This document shows, in pieces, positions 54,756 through 63,308 of a stretch of DNA of 64,000 nt. Position numbers and translations under genes: made by a program. The DNA is from Pseudomonadota bacterium (lineage in GTDB: Bacteria; Pseudomonadota; Alphaproteobacteria; Sphingomonadales; Sphingomonadaceae). The DNA lies in NCBI GenBank assembly GCA_023389105.1, contig JAEWEY010000005.1, positions 186,001-250,000 of the forward strand, in the 5' to 3' direction. The first letter of the stretch is position 1. Each line of letters opens with the position of its first letter. The notes below the pieces were generated by a model that did not search any database, was not told the DNA's origin, and worked only from the letters and a program-made list of their open reading frames with translations.

Positions 54756-55973
54756 ATGCAAGTCCCCCCGACGATCGACGACATTCGCGCCGCCGCAAAG
54801 CGCATCGAAGGCGCGGTTGTCCGCACGCCGATGCAGGTCAGCCGGACCCTCTCCGAGATCATCGGCGCGGAGGTGTGGCTGAAGTTCGAAAACCTGCAGT
54901 TCACCGCCGCCTACAAGGAGCGGGGCGCGCTCAACAAGTTGCTGCAGCTAACCGACGACGAGCGCGCGCGCGGCGTCATCGCGGCGTCGGCGGGCAACCA
55001 TGCGCAGGCCGTCGCTTATCACGCCAAGCGCCTCGGCATTCCGGCCACGATCGTGATGCCCGCGCCGACCCCCTCGGTGAAAGTGACCCAGACCGCCGGC
55101 CATGGCGCGACTGTCGTGCTGCACGGTGACATGTTCGACGACGCCTATGCTAAGGCGCGCGAGCTGGCGCTCGAGAAAGGCTACGTCTTCGTCCATCCAT
55201 TCGACGACCCGCAGATCATCGCGGGCGCAGGAACAACCGCGCTCGAGATGCTCGAAGCCGCGCCTGATCTGGACACGATCGTGGTGCCAATCGGCGGCGG
55301 CGGGCTGATGTCGGGGATCGCCATCGCCGCGCGTGCGATCAAGCCGGATATCGAGCTGATTGGGGTGGAGGCCGAGCTTTATCCGTCGATGAAATGCGCG
55401 ATCCAGGGCTGCCACCTGCCGCTGGGCGGCGACACGCTGGCGGAGGGCATTGCGGTGAAGCAGCCGGGCGCGCTGACGTCGCAAATCCTCAAGGATTATG
55501 CCGACGATGTCGCGCTGGTTTCAGAACGCGATCTCGAACGCGCTGTTTCGATGTTGGTCGGAATCGAAAAGACCGTAGTCGAAGGCGCTGGGGCAGCCGG
55601 TTTGGCGGCGATGATCGCCGACCCCGACCGCTTCAAAGGCAAGAAGGTCGCGACGTTGCTATGCGGCGGGAATATCGACACGCATCTGCTCGCCAACGTT
55701 CTCGTCCGCGACCTTGTCCGCAACGGTCGCATCGCGCGATTGCAGGTCGCGGCGCACGACCAGCCGGGCGCGCTCGCGGCGATCACCGCCAAGGTTTTCG
55801 AAGCCGGCGTCAACGTGCTGGAGATCAATCACAGCCGCATCTTCACCAGCCTGCCGGCGAAGGACACGATGATTGAGGTCGAGTGCGAGGCGCGCGATCC
55901 GGAGTCGATCGACGACGTCGTCCGCCGGCTGGAAGCTGCCGGTTTCAGGGTCGAGCGGGCCCGTCTCGACTAA
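54756..55973 (+). CDS. ilvA: Threonine ammonia-lyase (biosynthetic type, ACT-regulated)
   Basis: PLP enzyme turning threonine into 2-oxobutyrate, first step of isoleucine synthesis. PLP Lys in LQFTAAYKERGALNKL, SAGNHAQAVAYHAKRLG, the phosphate-binding glycine loop VPIGGGGLMSGIA, and a C-terminal ACT domain from about residue 328 (LQVAAHDQPGALAAITAKVF). With a single ACT domain (405 aa) it resembles the shorter IlvA/TdcB-like enzymes of alphaproteobacteria; the ACT domain suggests allosteric control by an amino acid. It starts 37 bases from the divergent amidohydrolase. Confidence 0.94.
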   Translation: MQVPPTIDDIRAAAKRIEGAVVRTPMQVSRTLSEIIGAEVWLKFENLQFTAAYKERGALNKLLQLTDDERARGVIAASAGNHAQAVAYHAKRLGIPATIVMPAPTPSVKVTQTAGHGATVVLHGDMFDDAYAKARELALEKGYVFVHPFDDPQIIAGAGTTALEMLEAAPDLDTIVVPIGGGGLMSGIAIAARAIKPDIELIGVEAELYPSMKCAIQGCHLPLGGDTLAEGIAVKQPGALTSQILKDYADDVALVSERDLERAVSMLVGIEKTVVEGAGAAGLAAMIADPDRFKGKKVATLLCGGNIDTHLLANVLVRDLVRNGRIARLQVAAHDQPGALAAITAKVFEAGVNVLEINHSRIFTSLPAKDTMIEVECEARDPESIDDVVRRLEAAGFRVERARLD

Positions 55974-55978
55974 CGTTT

Positions 55979-55997
55979 ATGTCCCCCGGCGGGACAT
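55979..55997 (+). terminator. Hairpin after ilvA, possible weak terminator
   Basis: ATGTCCC, five bases, GGGACAT directly after the ilvA stop. It is followed by GCCCTTTCG, only moderately T-rich, so termination would be weak. Confidence 0.45.
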
Positions 55998-56095
55998 GCC
56001 CTTTCGTCCGTCGAAAATGACGGAGCCGAACTCTTTTCAACGGCGTTAACCCGCCGCATAAAGATGTTCGTAACCCTTTGAGTGAGGTCGCCACG

Positions 56096-56905
56096 GTGAG
56101 CGCACCGTTCCGCTTCCCAAAGTTCTTCGTAACGAACCCGTCGCCGTGCCCGTATCTTCCGGGCAAGGTTGAGCGGAAAGTGTTTACGGAACTGAGCGGC
56201 CGGCACGCCAACGAACTCAATGAAGCGCTTGGGCGAATTGGTTTCCGCCGCAGCCAGTCGGTGGCCTATCGGCCCAGTTGCATCGATTGCTCGGCCTGCG
56301 TTTCCGTCCGCGTCCTTTCGTCGGAATTCGAAGCGACCGCGACCCAGCGCAAGCTGCTAAGGCGCAATCAGGACCTTGAGGTCACCGCCTGCAAGCCGTG
56401 GACTACGGACGAGCAATATTCGCTGCTGCGGAAATATCTCGCGGCCCGGCATCCCGGCGGCGGCATGGCGGAGATGGACGAGAGCGATTTCGCCGACATG
56501 GTCGAACAGACCCCCGTTCGCACGTACATCATCGAATATCGCGAGCCCTCGGTCGACGGAAAGCCGGGCCGCCTTGTCGGCGCCTGCCTCAGCGATCAGC
56601 AGAGCGACGGCCTGTCGATGATCTACAGTTTCTTCGATGTCGGCCCGGACGCTCGTAAAGGGCTCGGCACCTTCATCATCCTGGATCACATCATCCGCGC
56701 TGCGCGCGCCAACCTGCCCTACGTGTACCTCGGCTATTGGGTCGAGGGTTCGGGTCGCATGGCCTACAAGACCGGCTTCCGCCCGCTCGAGCGCCTGGCC
56801 CGCGACGGCTGGCGGCGGATGGATGAGGCTGAAGGCGATAAAACAGCAAAGGTTGCGTTGTCGCTCCCGAACCGCCGCCCGCGGCAAATTCTCGTAGACG
56901 CATAG
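56096..56905 (+). CDS. bpt: Aspartate/glutamate leucyltransferase (Bpt)
   Basis: Transfers leucine from Leu-tRNA to proteins beginning with Asp or Glu, marking them for ClpS/ClpAP through the bacterial N-end rule. N-terminal segment FRFPKFFVTNPSPCPYLPGK and the Cys pattern YRPSCIDCSACVSVRV belong to the ATE/Bpt family; the GNAT-like C-terminal half has YSFFDVGPDARKGLGTFIILD and YLGYWVEGSGRMAYKT. GTG 56096 has a GAGG site and matches family N-termini; TTG 56078 adds six residues. Length 269 aa. Confidence 0.92.
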   Translation: MSAPFRFPKFFVTNPSPCPYLPGKVERKVFTELSGRHANELNEALGRIGFRRSQSVAYRPSCIDCSACVSVRVLSSEFEATATQRKLLRRNQDLEVTACKPWTTDEQYSLLRKYLAARHPGGGMAEMDESDFADMVEQTPVRTYIIEYREPSVDGKPGRLVGACLSDQQSDGLSMIYSFFDVGPDARKGLGTFIILDHIIRAARANLPYVYLGYWVEGSGRMAYKTGFRPLERLARDGWRRMDEAEGDKTAKVALSLPNRRPRQILVDA

Positions 56906-56915
56906 GCAAAGAAAA

Positions 56916-56939
56916 AGGCGAGGCCTTTCGACCCCGCCT
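56916..56939 (-). terminator. Rho-independent terminator of ctrA
   Basis: On the minus strand stem AGGCGGGG / CCTCGCCT (one mismatch), loop of eight, then TTTTTC. It lies 26 bases after the ctrA stop and may also end bpt transcripts coming from the other side. Confidence 0.7.
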
Positions 56940-56965
56940 CTCTCACGTTCCCCCCGTGCGAAATC

Positions 56966-57679
56966 TTACGCGACGGCAGCCACTGGTGCGCTGTCCTCAA
57001 CGTCATCGGCATCGCGCAGCACGTAGCCGCGGCCCCAGACCGTCTCGATGTAATTGGCGCCGCCACACGCGAGGCTGAGCTTCTTGCGCAGCTTGCAGAT
57101 GAAGACGTCGATGATCTTGAGTTCCGGCTCGTCCATCCCGCCGTAGAGGTGGTTGAGGAACATTTCCTTGGTCAGCGTGGTGCCCTTGCGGAGCGAAAGC
57201 AGCTCCAGCATCGCATATTCCTTGCCGGTCAGGTGCACGCGGCTGCCGTCGACTTCGACCGTCTTCGCGTCGAGGTTCACGGCGAGCTTGCCGGTGCGGA
57301 TGACCGACTGGCTGTGACCCTTGGAGCGGCGGACGATAGCGTGGATGCGGGCGACCAGCTCGTCGCGGTGGAATGGCTTGGTCACGTAGTCGTCGGCGCC
57401 GAAGCCGAGCGCCCGAACCTTGCTGTCCATTTCACCAATGCCCGACAGGATCAGGACCGGCGTCGACACCTTGGCGGTGCGCAATTTCTTGAGCACGTCG
57501 TAGCCGTGCATGTCGGGCAGGTTCAGGTCGAGGCAGATGATGTCGTAATCATACAGCTTGCCGAGATCGAGGCCTTCTTCCCCGAGATCGGTGGTGTAGA
57601 CGTTGAAGCCTTCCGCGCCGAGCATCAGCTCGATGCTCTTGGCCGTGGTCGGCTCGTCCTCGATCAGCAAAACCCGCAT
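56966..57679 (-). CDS. ctrA: Cell-cycle response regulator CtrA
   Basis: OmpR-type master regulator of alphaproteobacterial cell cycle, division and motility genes. Receiver domain with MRVLLIEDEPTTAKSIELML, phosphoacceptor Asp in IICLDLNLPDMHGYD and Lys in YVTKPFHRDELVAR; DNA-binding winged helix with LTGKEYAMLELLSLRKG and IIDVFICKLRKKLS, plus ANYIETVWGRGYVLRD. The length (237 aa) and sequence follow the Caulobacter protein closely. The tail DVEDSAPVAAVA ends in Ala-Val-Ala, compatible with ClpXP-type recognition of hydrophobic C-termini. The upstream region carries GANTC sites and a CtrA half-site. Confidence 0.97.
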   Translation of the reverse strand: MRVLLIEDEPTTAKSIELMLGAEGFNVYTTDLGEEGLDLGKLYDYDIICLDLNLPDMHGYDVLKKLRTAKVSTPVLILSGIGEMDSKVRALGFGADDYVTKPFHRDELVARIHAIVRRSKGHSQSVIRTGKLAVNLDAKTVEVDGSRVHLTGKEYAMLELLSLRKGTTLTKEMFLNHLYGGMDEPELKIIDVFICKLRKKLSLACGGANYIETVWGRGYVLRDADDVEDSAPVAAVA

Positions 57680-57844
57680 TTTGATCCCCCCGATTCAGGC
57701 GCCGGGCAAACGTAAATCGCCCTTAAGAGCCTTGAAGCGTCCATTAACCATTCGGGGTCTGCAGGGAAAAGGTTAATATTGTGTAACGCGCTGGATTCCT
57801 TGGATTCGTTGCAAAGGAGTCACAAACTCGTCCAGAGGGGCGCG
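57680..57844. promoter_or_regulatory. Divergent ctrA / pseudouridine synthase control region
   Basis: 165 bases with a CtrA half-site TTAACCAT (57744-57751) and another TTAA-containing stretch at 57771-57785. GANTC sites are GATTC 57692-57696 (13 bases before the ctrA ATG), GATTC 57794-57798, GATTC 57803-57807 and GAGTC 57817-57821. In Caulobacter ctrA is controlled by its own product and by methylation at GANTC; the same logic is likely here. Confidence 0.55.
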
Positions 57845-58495
57845 ATGGAGCTTGTCGATCGTATCCTGTTCATCGACGCCGAAGCGCTGGTACTCGACAA
57901 GCCGGCCGGGCTGCCAGTCGATGCGCCGCGCCGGGGTGGGGACTCCATCGCGGCGCGCATCGACGAGCTGAAGTGCGGCTTCCAACGGCCGCCGACCGCA
58001 ATGCACCGGCTCGATACCGACACGAGCGGCTGCCTGCTGTTCGCCCGCACGGCTCGCGGACGTGCGCAGTTCCAGCAAGCGTTCGAAGGGCGGACCGTCG
58101 AAAAATATTACCTTGCCGTGATTGCCGCTGAAGTTGCGGAGGACAGCGGCACGATCGATGCGCCGCTTGCCAAGGTCTCTAGCGAACTCGCGGGCTGGAA
58201 GATGGTCGCCGACGCGAAGGGCCAGGAAGCGTCGACACGCTGGCGCCGGCTGGCCGTGCGCGATGGCCGTACGCTGGTCGAGTTCCAACCGCTGACCGGG
58301 CGGACGCATCAGATACGCGTGCACGCGCGCGAGGCGTTTGGGCGAGGCATCATGGGCGACCGCGTATATGGCGTGCCCGGCGGGCCGATGCTGCTCCACG
58401 CCTCCCGGCTTGTCGTTCCGCGCGAGCGCAAGGACACGATCGACGTCACAGCGCCGCTACCAAACTATTTCGGCGAGTGGACCGATGCGGCCTGA
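57845..58495 (+). CDS. RluA-family RNA pseudouridine synthase
   Basis: Isomerises uridine to pseudouridine in rRNA or tRNA. Catalytic motif with Asp in MHRLDTDTSGCLLFAR and the C-terminal GRTHQIRVHARE. Length 216 aa, without the S4 domain of RluC/RluD, so closest in form to RluA or TruC-like enzymes; the target site is not predictable. Start ATG 57845 with GAGGGG four bases before; an open frame to 57779 crosses the control region. It overlaps arfB by 11 bases. Confidence 0.9.
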   Translation: MELVDRILFIDAEALVLDKPAGLPVDAPRRGGDSIAARIDELKCGFQRPPTAMHRLDTDTSGCLLFARTARGRAQFQQAFEGRTVEKYYLAVIAAEVAEDSGTIDAPLAKVSSELAGWKMVADAKGQEASTRWRRLAVRDGRTLVEFQPLTGRTHQIRVHAREAFGRGIMGDRVYGVPGGPMLLHASRLVVPRERKDTIDVTAPLPNYFGEWTDAA

Positions 58496-58895
58496 GGACG
58501 TCATCCTGCCAGAGGACGCGCTCAGCGAAAGCTTTCTCGCCGCCACCGGGCCGGGCGGCCAGAACGTCAACAAGGTCGCCACCGCGGTCCAGCTTCGCGT
58601 CGACCTGTTCAAGCTGGGCCTGCATCCCGACGCCTACCAGCGGCTGCGCGACATCGCGGGGAGCAAGGTAACGAGCGGAGGCGAGCTGCTGATCACCGCG
58701 CGTCGCTTCCGCACCCAGGACGCCAATCGCACCGACGCGCGCCGCCGTCTGGCGGAGATGATTGCGGCCGCCCATATGATGCAGATGAAGCGCAGGCCGA
58801 CCAAGCCCAGCCGGGCCGCGAAGGCGCAGCGCGTCGACAGGAAAAAACAGCGCAGCACTGTCAAGCGGGGCCGCGGAAAGGTGAGTTTCGACTGA
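58485..58895 (+). CDS. arfB: Alternative ribosome-rescue peptidyl-tRNA hydrolase ArfB
   Basis: Rescues ribosomes stalled on non-stop mRNA by hydrolysing peptidyl-tRNA. GGQ motif in ATGPGGQNVNKVATAV and the basic C-terminal tail (KRRPTKPSRAAKAQRV; KKQRSTVKRGRGKVSF) that enters the empty mRNA channel. Length 136 aa. The ATG at 58485 lies inside the previous gene's end; the stop overlaps the next gene (TGATG). Confidence 0.94.
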   Translation: MRPEDVILPEDALSESFLAATGPGGQNVNKVATAVQLRVDLFKLGLHPDAYQRLRDIAGSKVTSGGELLITARRFRTQDANRTDARRRLAEMIAAAHMMQMKRRPTKPSRAAKAQRVDRKKQRSTVKRGRGKVSFD

Positions 58896-59377
58896 TGTTC
58901 GACCATCGCATTATGGCTGAGGACAAGCCGACGCTCTACCGCGATCTCGCATCCGCGCTCGAAGGATTGATCTCCGGCGAGACCGACGCCGTCGCCAACA
59001 TGGCGAACGCCGCGGCGCTGATCTACGAAACGCTGCCCGACGTGAACTGGGCTGGCTTCTATCGCAACGTGAATGATGAACTGGTGCTCGGGCCGTTCCA
59101 GGGCCGCGCCGCCTGCATTCGCATTCCTTTCGGCAGTGGGGTCTGCGGCACCGCGGCGGCGACGCGCGAGACGCAGCTCGTGGAGGATGTGCACGCCTTC
59201 CCGGGCCACATCGCCTGCGACAGCGCCTCGAACAGCGAGATCGTCGTTCCGCTCGTCAGCGATGGCGAACTGATTGGCGTACTCGACATCGACAGCCCGG
59301 TGACCGGCCGCTTTGACGAGGAAGACCGCGCCGGCTGCGAACGGCTCGGCGAAATCCTCTCGGGAGTGCTTAGCTGA
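58895..59377 (+). CDS. msrC: Free methionine-(R)-sulfoxide reductase (GAF-domain fRMsr)
   Basis: Reduces free methionine-R-sulfoxide. A single GAF domain with the three family Cys in RAACIRIPFGSGVCGTAA and FPGHIACDSASNSEIVVP, and the segment YETLPDVNWAGFYRNV. Length 160 aa; MAEDKP at 58913 is a possible later start. Tail-to-tail overlap of eight bases with the universal stress protein gene. Confidence 0.94.
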   Translation: MFDHRIMAEDKPTLYRDLASALEGLISGETDAVANMANAAALIYETLPDVNWAGFYRNVNDELVLGPFQGRAACIRIPFGSGVCGTAAATRETQLVEDVHAFPGHIACDSASNSEIVVPLVSDGELIGVLDIDSPVTGRFDEEDRAGCERLGEILSGVLS

Positions 59378-59837
59378 GCTGCTCCAGCCGCTCGTCGGTC
59401 AATGAGCCGGGGATGATCATCAGCGGGCAGGGCAGCTGGCCCGCGTCATTGCCAGCGAAGTTCACGACCAGCGGTCCGGGCGATCCACTCGGCGCTGCTC
59501 CGAGCACCAGCGCCGCAATCTCGTCGCGGCCCGCGATATACTCACGCACGCTTCTGACCACCTCGCCCTGCCGGATGATGATGTTGGCCGAGATGCCGCT
59601 TTCGTCGAGGATCTCGCCGATTGCCGAGCTGACCACGCCTTCGATGCGCAGGCGTTGCTCTTCCTCCATTGCCGCCTGGACGCCGCCGAACTGCACGAAG
59701 TCCTGCGGCTCGACGATGCCCAGCACTTCGATGCGGCCATTGGTCTTGGCGGCGCGGCGCGCGGCGAAGCGCAGCGCGACGCGCGATTCCTCGCTGTCGT
59801 CGACCACGACCAGGTAAGTGCGCTGGCTGTCCCCCAT
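59370..59837 (-). CDS. Universal stress protein (UspA family)
   Basis: A 155-aa single UspA domain: TYLVVVDDSEESRVALRFAA at the N-terminus and a C-terminal VLGAAPSGSPGPLVVNFAGN in the place of the ATP-binding G2xG9xGS/T motif, which is only partly kept (GAAPSG, then GPLVV), so ATP binding is uncertain. The ATG at 59837 is preferred over the longer frame to 59951, which overlaps the next gene's leader. The ribosome site is weak. Role under stress is inferred from the family. Confidence 0.85.
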   Translation of the reverse strand: MGDSQRTYLVVVDDSEESRVALRFAARRAAKTNGRIEVLGIVEPQDFVQFGGVQAAMEEEQRLRIEGVVSSAIGEILDESGISANIIIRQGEVVRSVREYIAGRDEIAALVLGAAPSGSPGPLVVNFAGNDAGQLPCPLMIIPGSLTDERLEQLS

Positions 59838-59963
59838 GTGGCCAAGAGTGCTGCGGCAAACCCGCGTTAAGTGCAAGCGGTCGACTAGACATTCGGCGCA
59901 GACTTGACCGCGCCTGCCGCATTGGGCTTTGAGCCGCTCAAGCTTCCGCAAGGACAGGTCCTG

Positions 59964-61295
59964 ATGCCGATCGAACTCAAGATGCCCGCGCTTTCCCCGA
60001 CGATGGAGGAAGGGACGCTTGCCAAATGGCTGGTGAAGGAGGGAGATGAGGTGAAGTCGGGCGACATCCTCGCGGAGATTGAGACCGACAAGGCGACGAT
60101 GGAGTTCGAAGCCGTCGACGAAGGCAAGATCGCCCAGATCCTAGTCCCCGAAGGCACGGACGGCGTGAAGGTCGGCGCGCCGATTGCGATCATGGCCGGC
60201 GAGGGCGAGACGGTGGACGCCAACGCGGCGCCCAAGGCCGACACGCCGCAGCCCGCGCCGCCCAAGGCTGCGCCCGAACCCAAGGCGGATGCGACTCCGA
60301 AGGCCTCGCCGCCGCCGCAAGCGCCGGTAGAAACGCCCGCCGCTCCCGCGCAGGCTGCTGCGCCAGCACCGTCCGGTGGCGACCGCGTGAAGGCATCGCC
60401 GCTCGCGCGCCGGCTCGCTCAGGCCCAGAATATTGACCTCGGCTCGCTAAAGGGAAGCGGCCCCGGCGGCCGCATCGTCCGCGCGGACATCGATGCCGCC
60501 GCCGGCAAGGCCCCGGCGGCTGCGCCGGCTGGCGCACCAGCCGCGGCGGCTCCTGCTCCAGCGCCGACCTCGCATGCCGTCCTGCCCGGACCCAACGAGG
60601 AGGCGATCCCGCACGAGGCGATCAAGCTCAGCAACATGCGCAAGACGATCGCACGGCGCCTTTCCGAATCGAAGCAGCAGATCCCGCACATCTACCTGAC
60701 GGTAAACATCAAGCTGGACGCGCTGCTTAAGCTTCGCGGCGAGCTCAACGCCGGCCTTGCCGCGCGCAATGTGAAGCTCAGCGTCAACGACCTGCTGATC
60801 AAGGCGCTCGCCCAGGCGCTGATCGCAGTCCCGGAATGCAACGTCAGCTTCGCCGGCGATCAGCTGTTCAAGTATAGCCGCGCCGACATTTCGGTCGCGG
60901 TGTCGATCCCGGCCGGGCTGATCACCCCGATCATCGTCGGCGCCGACACCAAGAGCGCGTCGGCGATCTCGACCGAGATGAAGGACCTCGCCTCCCGCGC
61001 GAAGGAAGGCAAGCTGCAGCCGCAGGAATATCAGGGCGGTACCGCCTCGCTCAGCAACATGGGCATGTTCGGCATCAAGCAGTTCGAAGCCGTCATCAAC
61101 CCTCCGCAGGGCATGATCATGGCGATCGGTGCTGGCGAGAAGCGACCCTATGTCGTCAACGACAGTCTGCAGATCGCAACGGTGATGAGCGCCACCGGCA
61201 GCTTCGATCACCGGGCCATCGACGGTGCCGACGGCGCGCGGTTGATGAAGGCGTTCAAGGAACTTGTCGAAAACCCGTTGGGGATGCTCGCCTAG
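59964..61295 (+). CDS. pdhC: Pyruvate dehydrogenase E2, dihydrolipoamide acetyltransferase
   Basis: Transfers acetyl groups to CoA. One lipoyl domain with LPALSPTMEE-type start (MPIELKMPALSPTMEEG) and lipoyl Lys in EIETDKATMEFEAVD, an Ala/Pro linker, subunit-binding domain VKASPLARRLAQAQNID, and the acyltransferase domain with GSFDHRAIDGADGARLMKAF. Length 443 aa. The MTMEEG variant and mitochondrial-like form are typical of alphaproteobacteria. E1 genes (pdhA, pdhB) are not beside it. ATG 59964 follows AAGGACAGG. Confidence 0.95.
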   Translation: MPIELKMPALSPTMEEGTLAKWLVKEGDEVKSGDILAEIETDKATMEFEAVDEGKIAQILVPEGTDGVKVGAPIAIMAGEGETVDANAAPKADTPQPAPPKAAPEPKADATPKASPPPQAPVETPAAPAQAAAPAPSGGDRVKASPLARRLAQAQNIDLGSLKGSGPGGRIVRADIDAAAGKAPAAAPAGAPAAAAPAPAPTSHAVLPGPNEEAIPHEAIKLSNMRKTIARRLSESKQQIPHIYLTVNIKLDALLKLRGELNAGLAARNVKLSVNDLLIKALAQALIAVPECNVSFAGDQLFKYSRADISVAVSIPAGLITPIIVGADTKSASAISTEMKDLASRAKEGKLQPQEYQGGTASLSNMGMFGIKQFEAVINPPQGMIMAIGAGEKRPYVVNDSLQIATVMSATGSFDHRAIDGADGARLMKAFKELVENPLGMLA

Positions 61296-61505
61296 ATGAA
61301 GTGGATCACCGCGCTCGCCTTCGGCCTCATCCTTGGGATCGTCCTGCCGACGATGATGAACGGCGGCGAGGGGCTGTGGACCGATAGCTGGGCCGGATGG
61401 GGCACGATCCGCCCGTTGGATGGTTCGCCCGGATTGCTGCTGTCGATCCCCGTTTTTCTGGGCTCTGCGACCGCGCTGCGTCTGCTGTTCAGCTGGCACA
61501 GCTAA
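61296..61505 (+). CDS. Small two-helix membrane protein in the pdh cluster, 69 aa
   Basis: MKWITALAFGLILGIVLPTMM is one membrane helix and SPGLLLSIPVFLGSATALRLLF a second, with a 20-residue loop rich in Trp and Gly between them. It begins immediately after the pdhC stop and five bases remain to the thioesterase start, so it is in the operon. No family is recognised and no link to pyruvate dehydrogenase can be shown. Confidence 0.7.
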   Translation: MKWITALAFGLILGIVLPTMMNGGEGLWTDSWAGWGTIRPLDGSPGLLLSIPVFLGSATALRLLFSWHS

Positions 61506-61510
61506 GTCAG

Positions 61511-61909
61511 GTGGAGTCTTCGCGCGAGCCGCTGATCCGTGTCACGGCGATGCCGTCCGACACCAATCCGTACGGGGGCGTGTTCGGCGGCTGGCTGATG
61601 GGGCAGATGGGCCTTGCCTGCGGGTCGTTCGCGTCGCGCCATTCGGCGGGCAAGGCGATACTCGTCGCGGCGGATGCGCTGAAGTTTCCAGGTGCGATGG
61701 CGGTTGGCGACGAACTGAGCGTCTATGTCGAACTGCTGAAGCCCGGCCGGACCTCGCTCAGACTTAAGGCAGAAGCGATCGCCCGCGAGCGAGACGGAAA
61801 CGTTGAGAAGCTGGTGGCGGAGGGAGAATTCACCTTTGTCGCTCTCGACCAGGACAATAGGCCGCGCGTTATCGCGGCAGAGGAACACGTAAATGGCCGA
61901 CCAATATGA
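61511..61909 (+). CDS. YciA-type acyl-CoA thioesterase
   Basis: A 132-aa hotdog thioesterase with NPYGGVFGGWLMGQMGLACG (family NxxGxVFGGWLMxQMDxA; the usual Asp of the MD pair is Gly here) and a pairing strand VYVELLKPGRTSLRLKAEA. Predicted to hydrolyse short or medium acyl-CoA, perhaps acetyl-CoA overflow given the place between pdhC and lpd. GTG 61511 is the start consistent with the family. It overlaps the following lpd gene by 17 bases. Confidence 0.85.
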   Translation: MESSREPLIRVTAMPSDTNPYGGVFGGWLMGQMGLACGSFASRHSAGKAILVAADALKFPGAMAVGDELSVYVELLKPGRTSLRLKAEAIARERDGNVEKLVAEGEFTFVALDQDNRPRVIAAEEHVNGRPI

Positions 61910-63308
61910 CGTGATCGTGCTTGGCTCGGGACCGGGCGGCTATGTCGCTGCGATCCGCGCGGCGCAGCTCGGATTGAAGACCGCTATCGTCGAGCGTGAG
62001 AACCTAGGCGGGATTTGTCTCAACTGGGGCTGCATCCCGACCAAGGCGCTGCTGCGCTCGGCCGAAGTCTTCCATTACATGACGCACGCCGACGCCTACG
62101 GCCTCAGCAACGACAAACCGTCGTTCGATCTCGCCAAGGTCGTCGCGCGCAGCCGTGCCGTCGCGAAGCAGCTCAATCAGGGCGTCACGCACCTGATGAA
62201 GAAGAACAAGATCACCGTTCACATGGGTGAGGGGGCGCTGACCGGTAAGGGCAAGCTTTCCGTGAAGGGCGCGGACGGCAAGGCGACCGAACTGGCTGCC
62301 AAGCACATCATCGTCGCCACCGGCGCGCGGGCTCGCGACCTGCCCTTCGCCAAGGCGGACGGCAAACACATCTGGACGTATCGCCACGCGATGACCCCGC
62401 CCGAAATGCCCAAGGATCTGCTGGTCATCGGATCGGGCGCCATCGGGATCGAATTCGCGAGCTTTTACGCGGACCTCGGCGCCAAGGTTACGGTTGTCGA
62501 AATGCTCGACCGGGTCGTTCCGGTCGAGGATGCCGAGATCAGCGCGCAGCTGGCCAAGAGCCTGCAGAAGCAGGGCCTGACGATCCTGACCGGCGCCGGC
62601 GTCGAGAGCCTGGCGCCGGACGCGAATGGTGTAGCGGCCAAGATCAAGACCAGCGACGGCAGGACTGCCGGGCAAAGGTTCAGCCATGTCATCGTCGCCG
62701 TCGGCATCGTCCCGAACACCGAAAACATCGGTCTCGAGGGTCTCGGTGTGAAAACGACCAAGGGCCACATCGATACCGACCCCATGTGCCGCACCAGTGT
62801 TCCGGGGATCTGGGCGATCGGCGACGTCACCGCGCCGCCATGGCTTGCGCACAAGGCCAGCCACGAGGGCGTTACTGCAGCGGAGGCGATCGCACAGGAG
62901 CTGGGCAATAAGGACGTCCACCCGCACGCGATGGATCCGAAGAATATCCCGGGCTGCACCTATTGCCGGCCACAGGTGGCCAGCGTCGGCCTGACCGAAG
63001 CCAAGGCCAAGGAGGCGGGCTACGAGGTCCGGGTCGGCAAGTTCCCGGCCATCGGCAACGGCAAGGCCATCGCGCTCGGTGAGGTCGAAGGCTTCATCAA
63101 GACCGTCTTCGACGCCAAGACCGGCGAGTTGCTCGGTGCGCACATGATCGGCGCCGAGGTGACCGAACTGATCCAAGGTTACACGATCGGCAAGACGGCG
63201 GAGCTGGTCGAGACAGATTTCATGAATACGGTCTTCCCGCATCCGACGCTAAGCGAGATGATGCACGAAAGCGTGCTCGCCGCCTTCGGCCGGGTCATCC
63301 ACATCTGA
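61893..63308 (+). CDS. lpdA: Dihydrolipoyl dehydrogenase (E3), pyruvate dehydrogenase-linked
   Basis: Second E3 of the window. FAD site VIVLGSGPGGYVAAIRAAQL, redox disulfide GGICLNWGCIPTKALL, NAD site VIGSGAIGIEFASFYADLGA and C-terminal active-site His in FPHPTLSEMMHESVL. Length 471 aa. It differs clearly from the oxoglutarate-linked copy at 35865-37256 (NWGC against NVGC in the redox motif), consistent with separate lineages for the two complexes. Confidence 0.96.
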   Translation: MADQYDVIVLGSGPGGYVAAIRAAQLGLKTAIVERENLGGICLNWGCIPTKALLRSAEVFHYMTHADAYGLSNDKPSFDLAKVVARSRAVAKQLNQGVTHLMKKNKITVHMGEGALTGKGKLSVKGADGKATELAAKHIIVATGARARDLPFAKADGKHIWTYRHAMTPPEMPKDLLVIGSGAIGIEFASFYADLGAKVTVVEMLDRVVPVEDAEISAQLAKSLQKQGLTILTGAGVESLAPDANGVAAKIKTSDGRTAGQRFSHVIVAVGIVPNTENIGLEGLGVKTTKGHIDTDPMCRTSVPGIWAIGDVTAPPWLAHKASHEGVTAAEAIAQELGNKDVHPHAMDPKNIPGCTYCRPQVASVGLTEAKAKEAGYEVRVGKFPAIGNGKAIALGEVEGFIKTVFDAKTGELLGAHMIGAEVTELIQGYTIGKTAELVETDFMNTVFPHPTLSEMMHESVLAAFGRVIHI

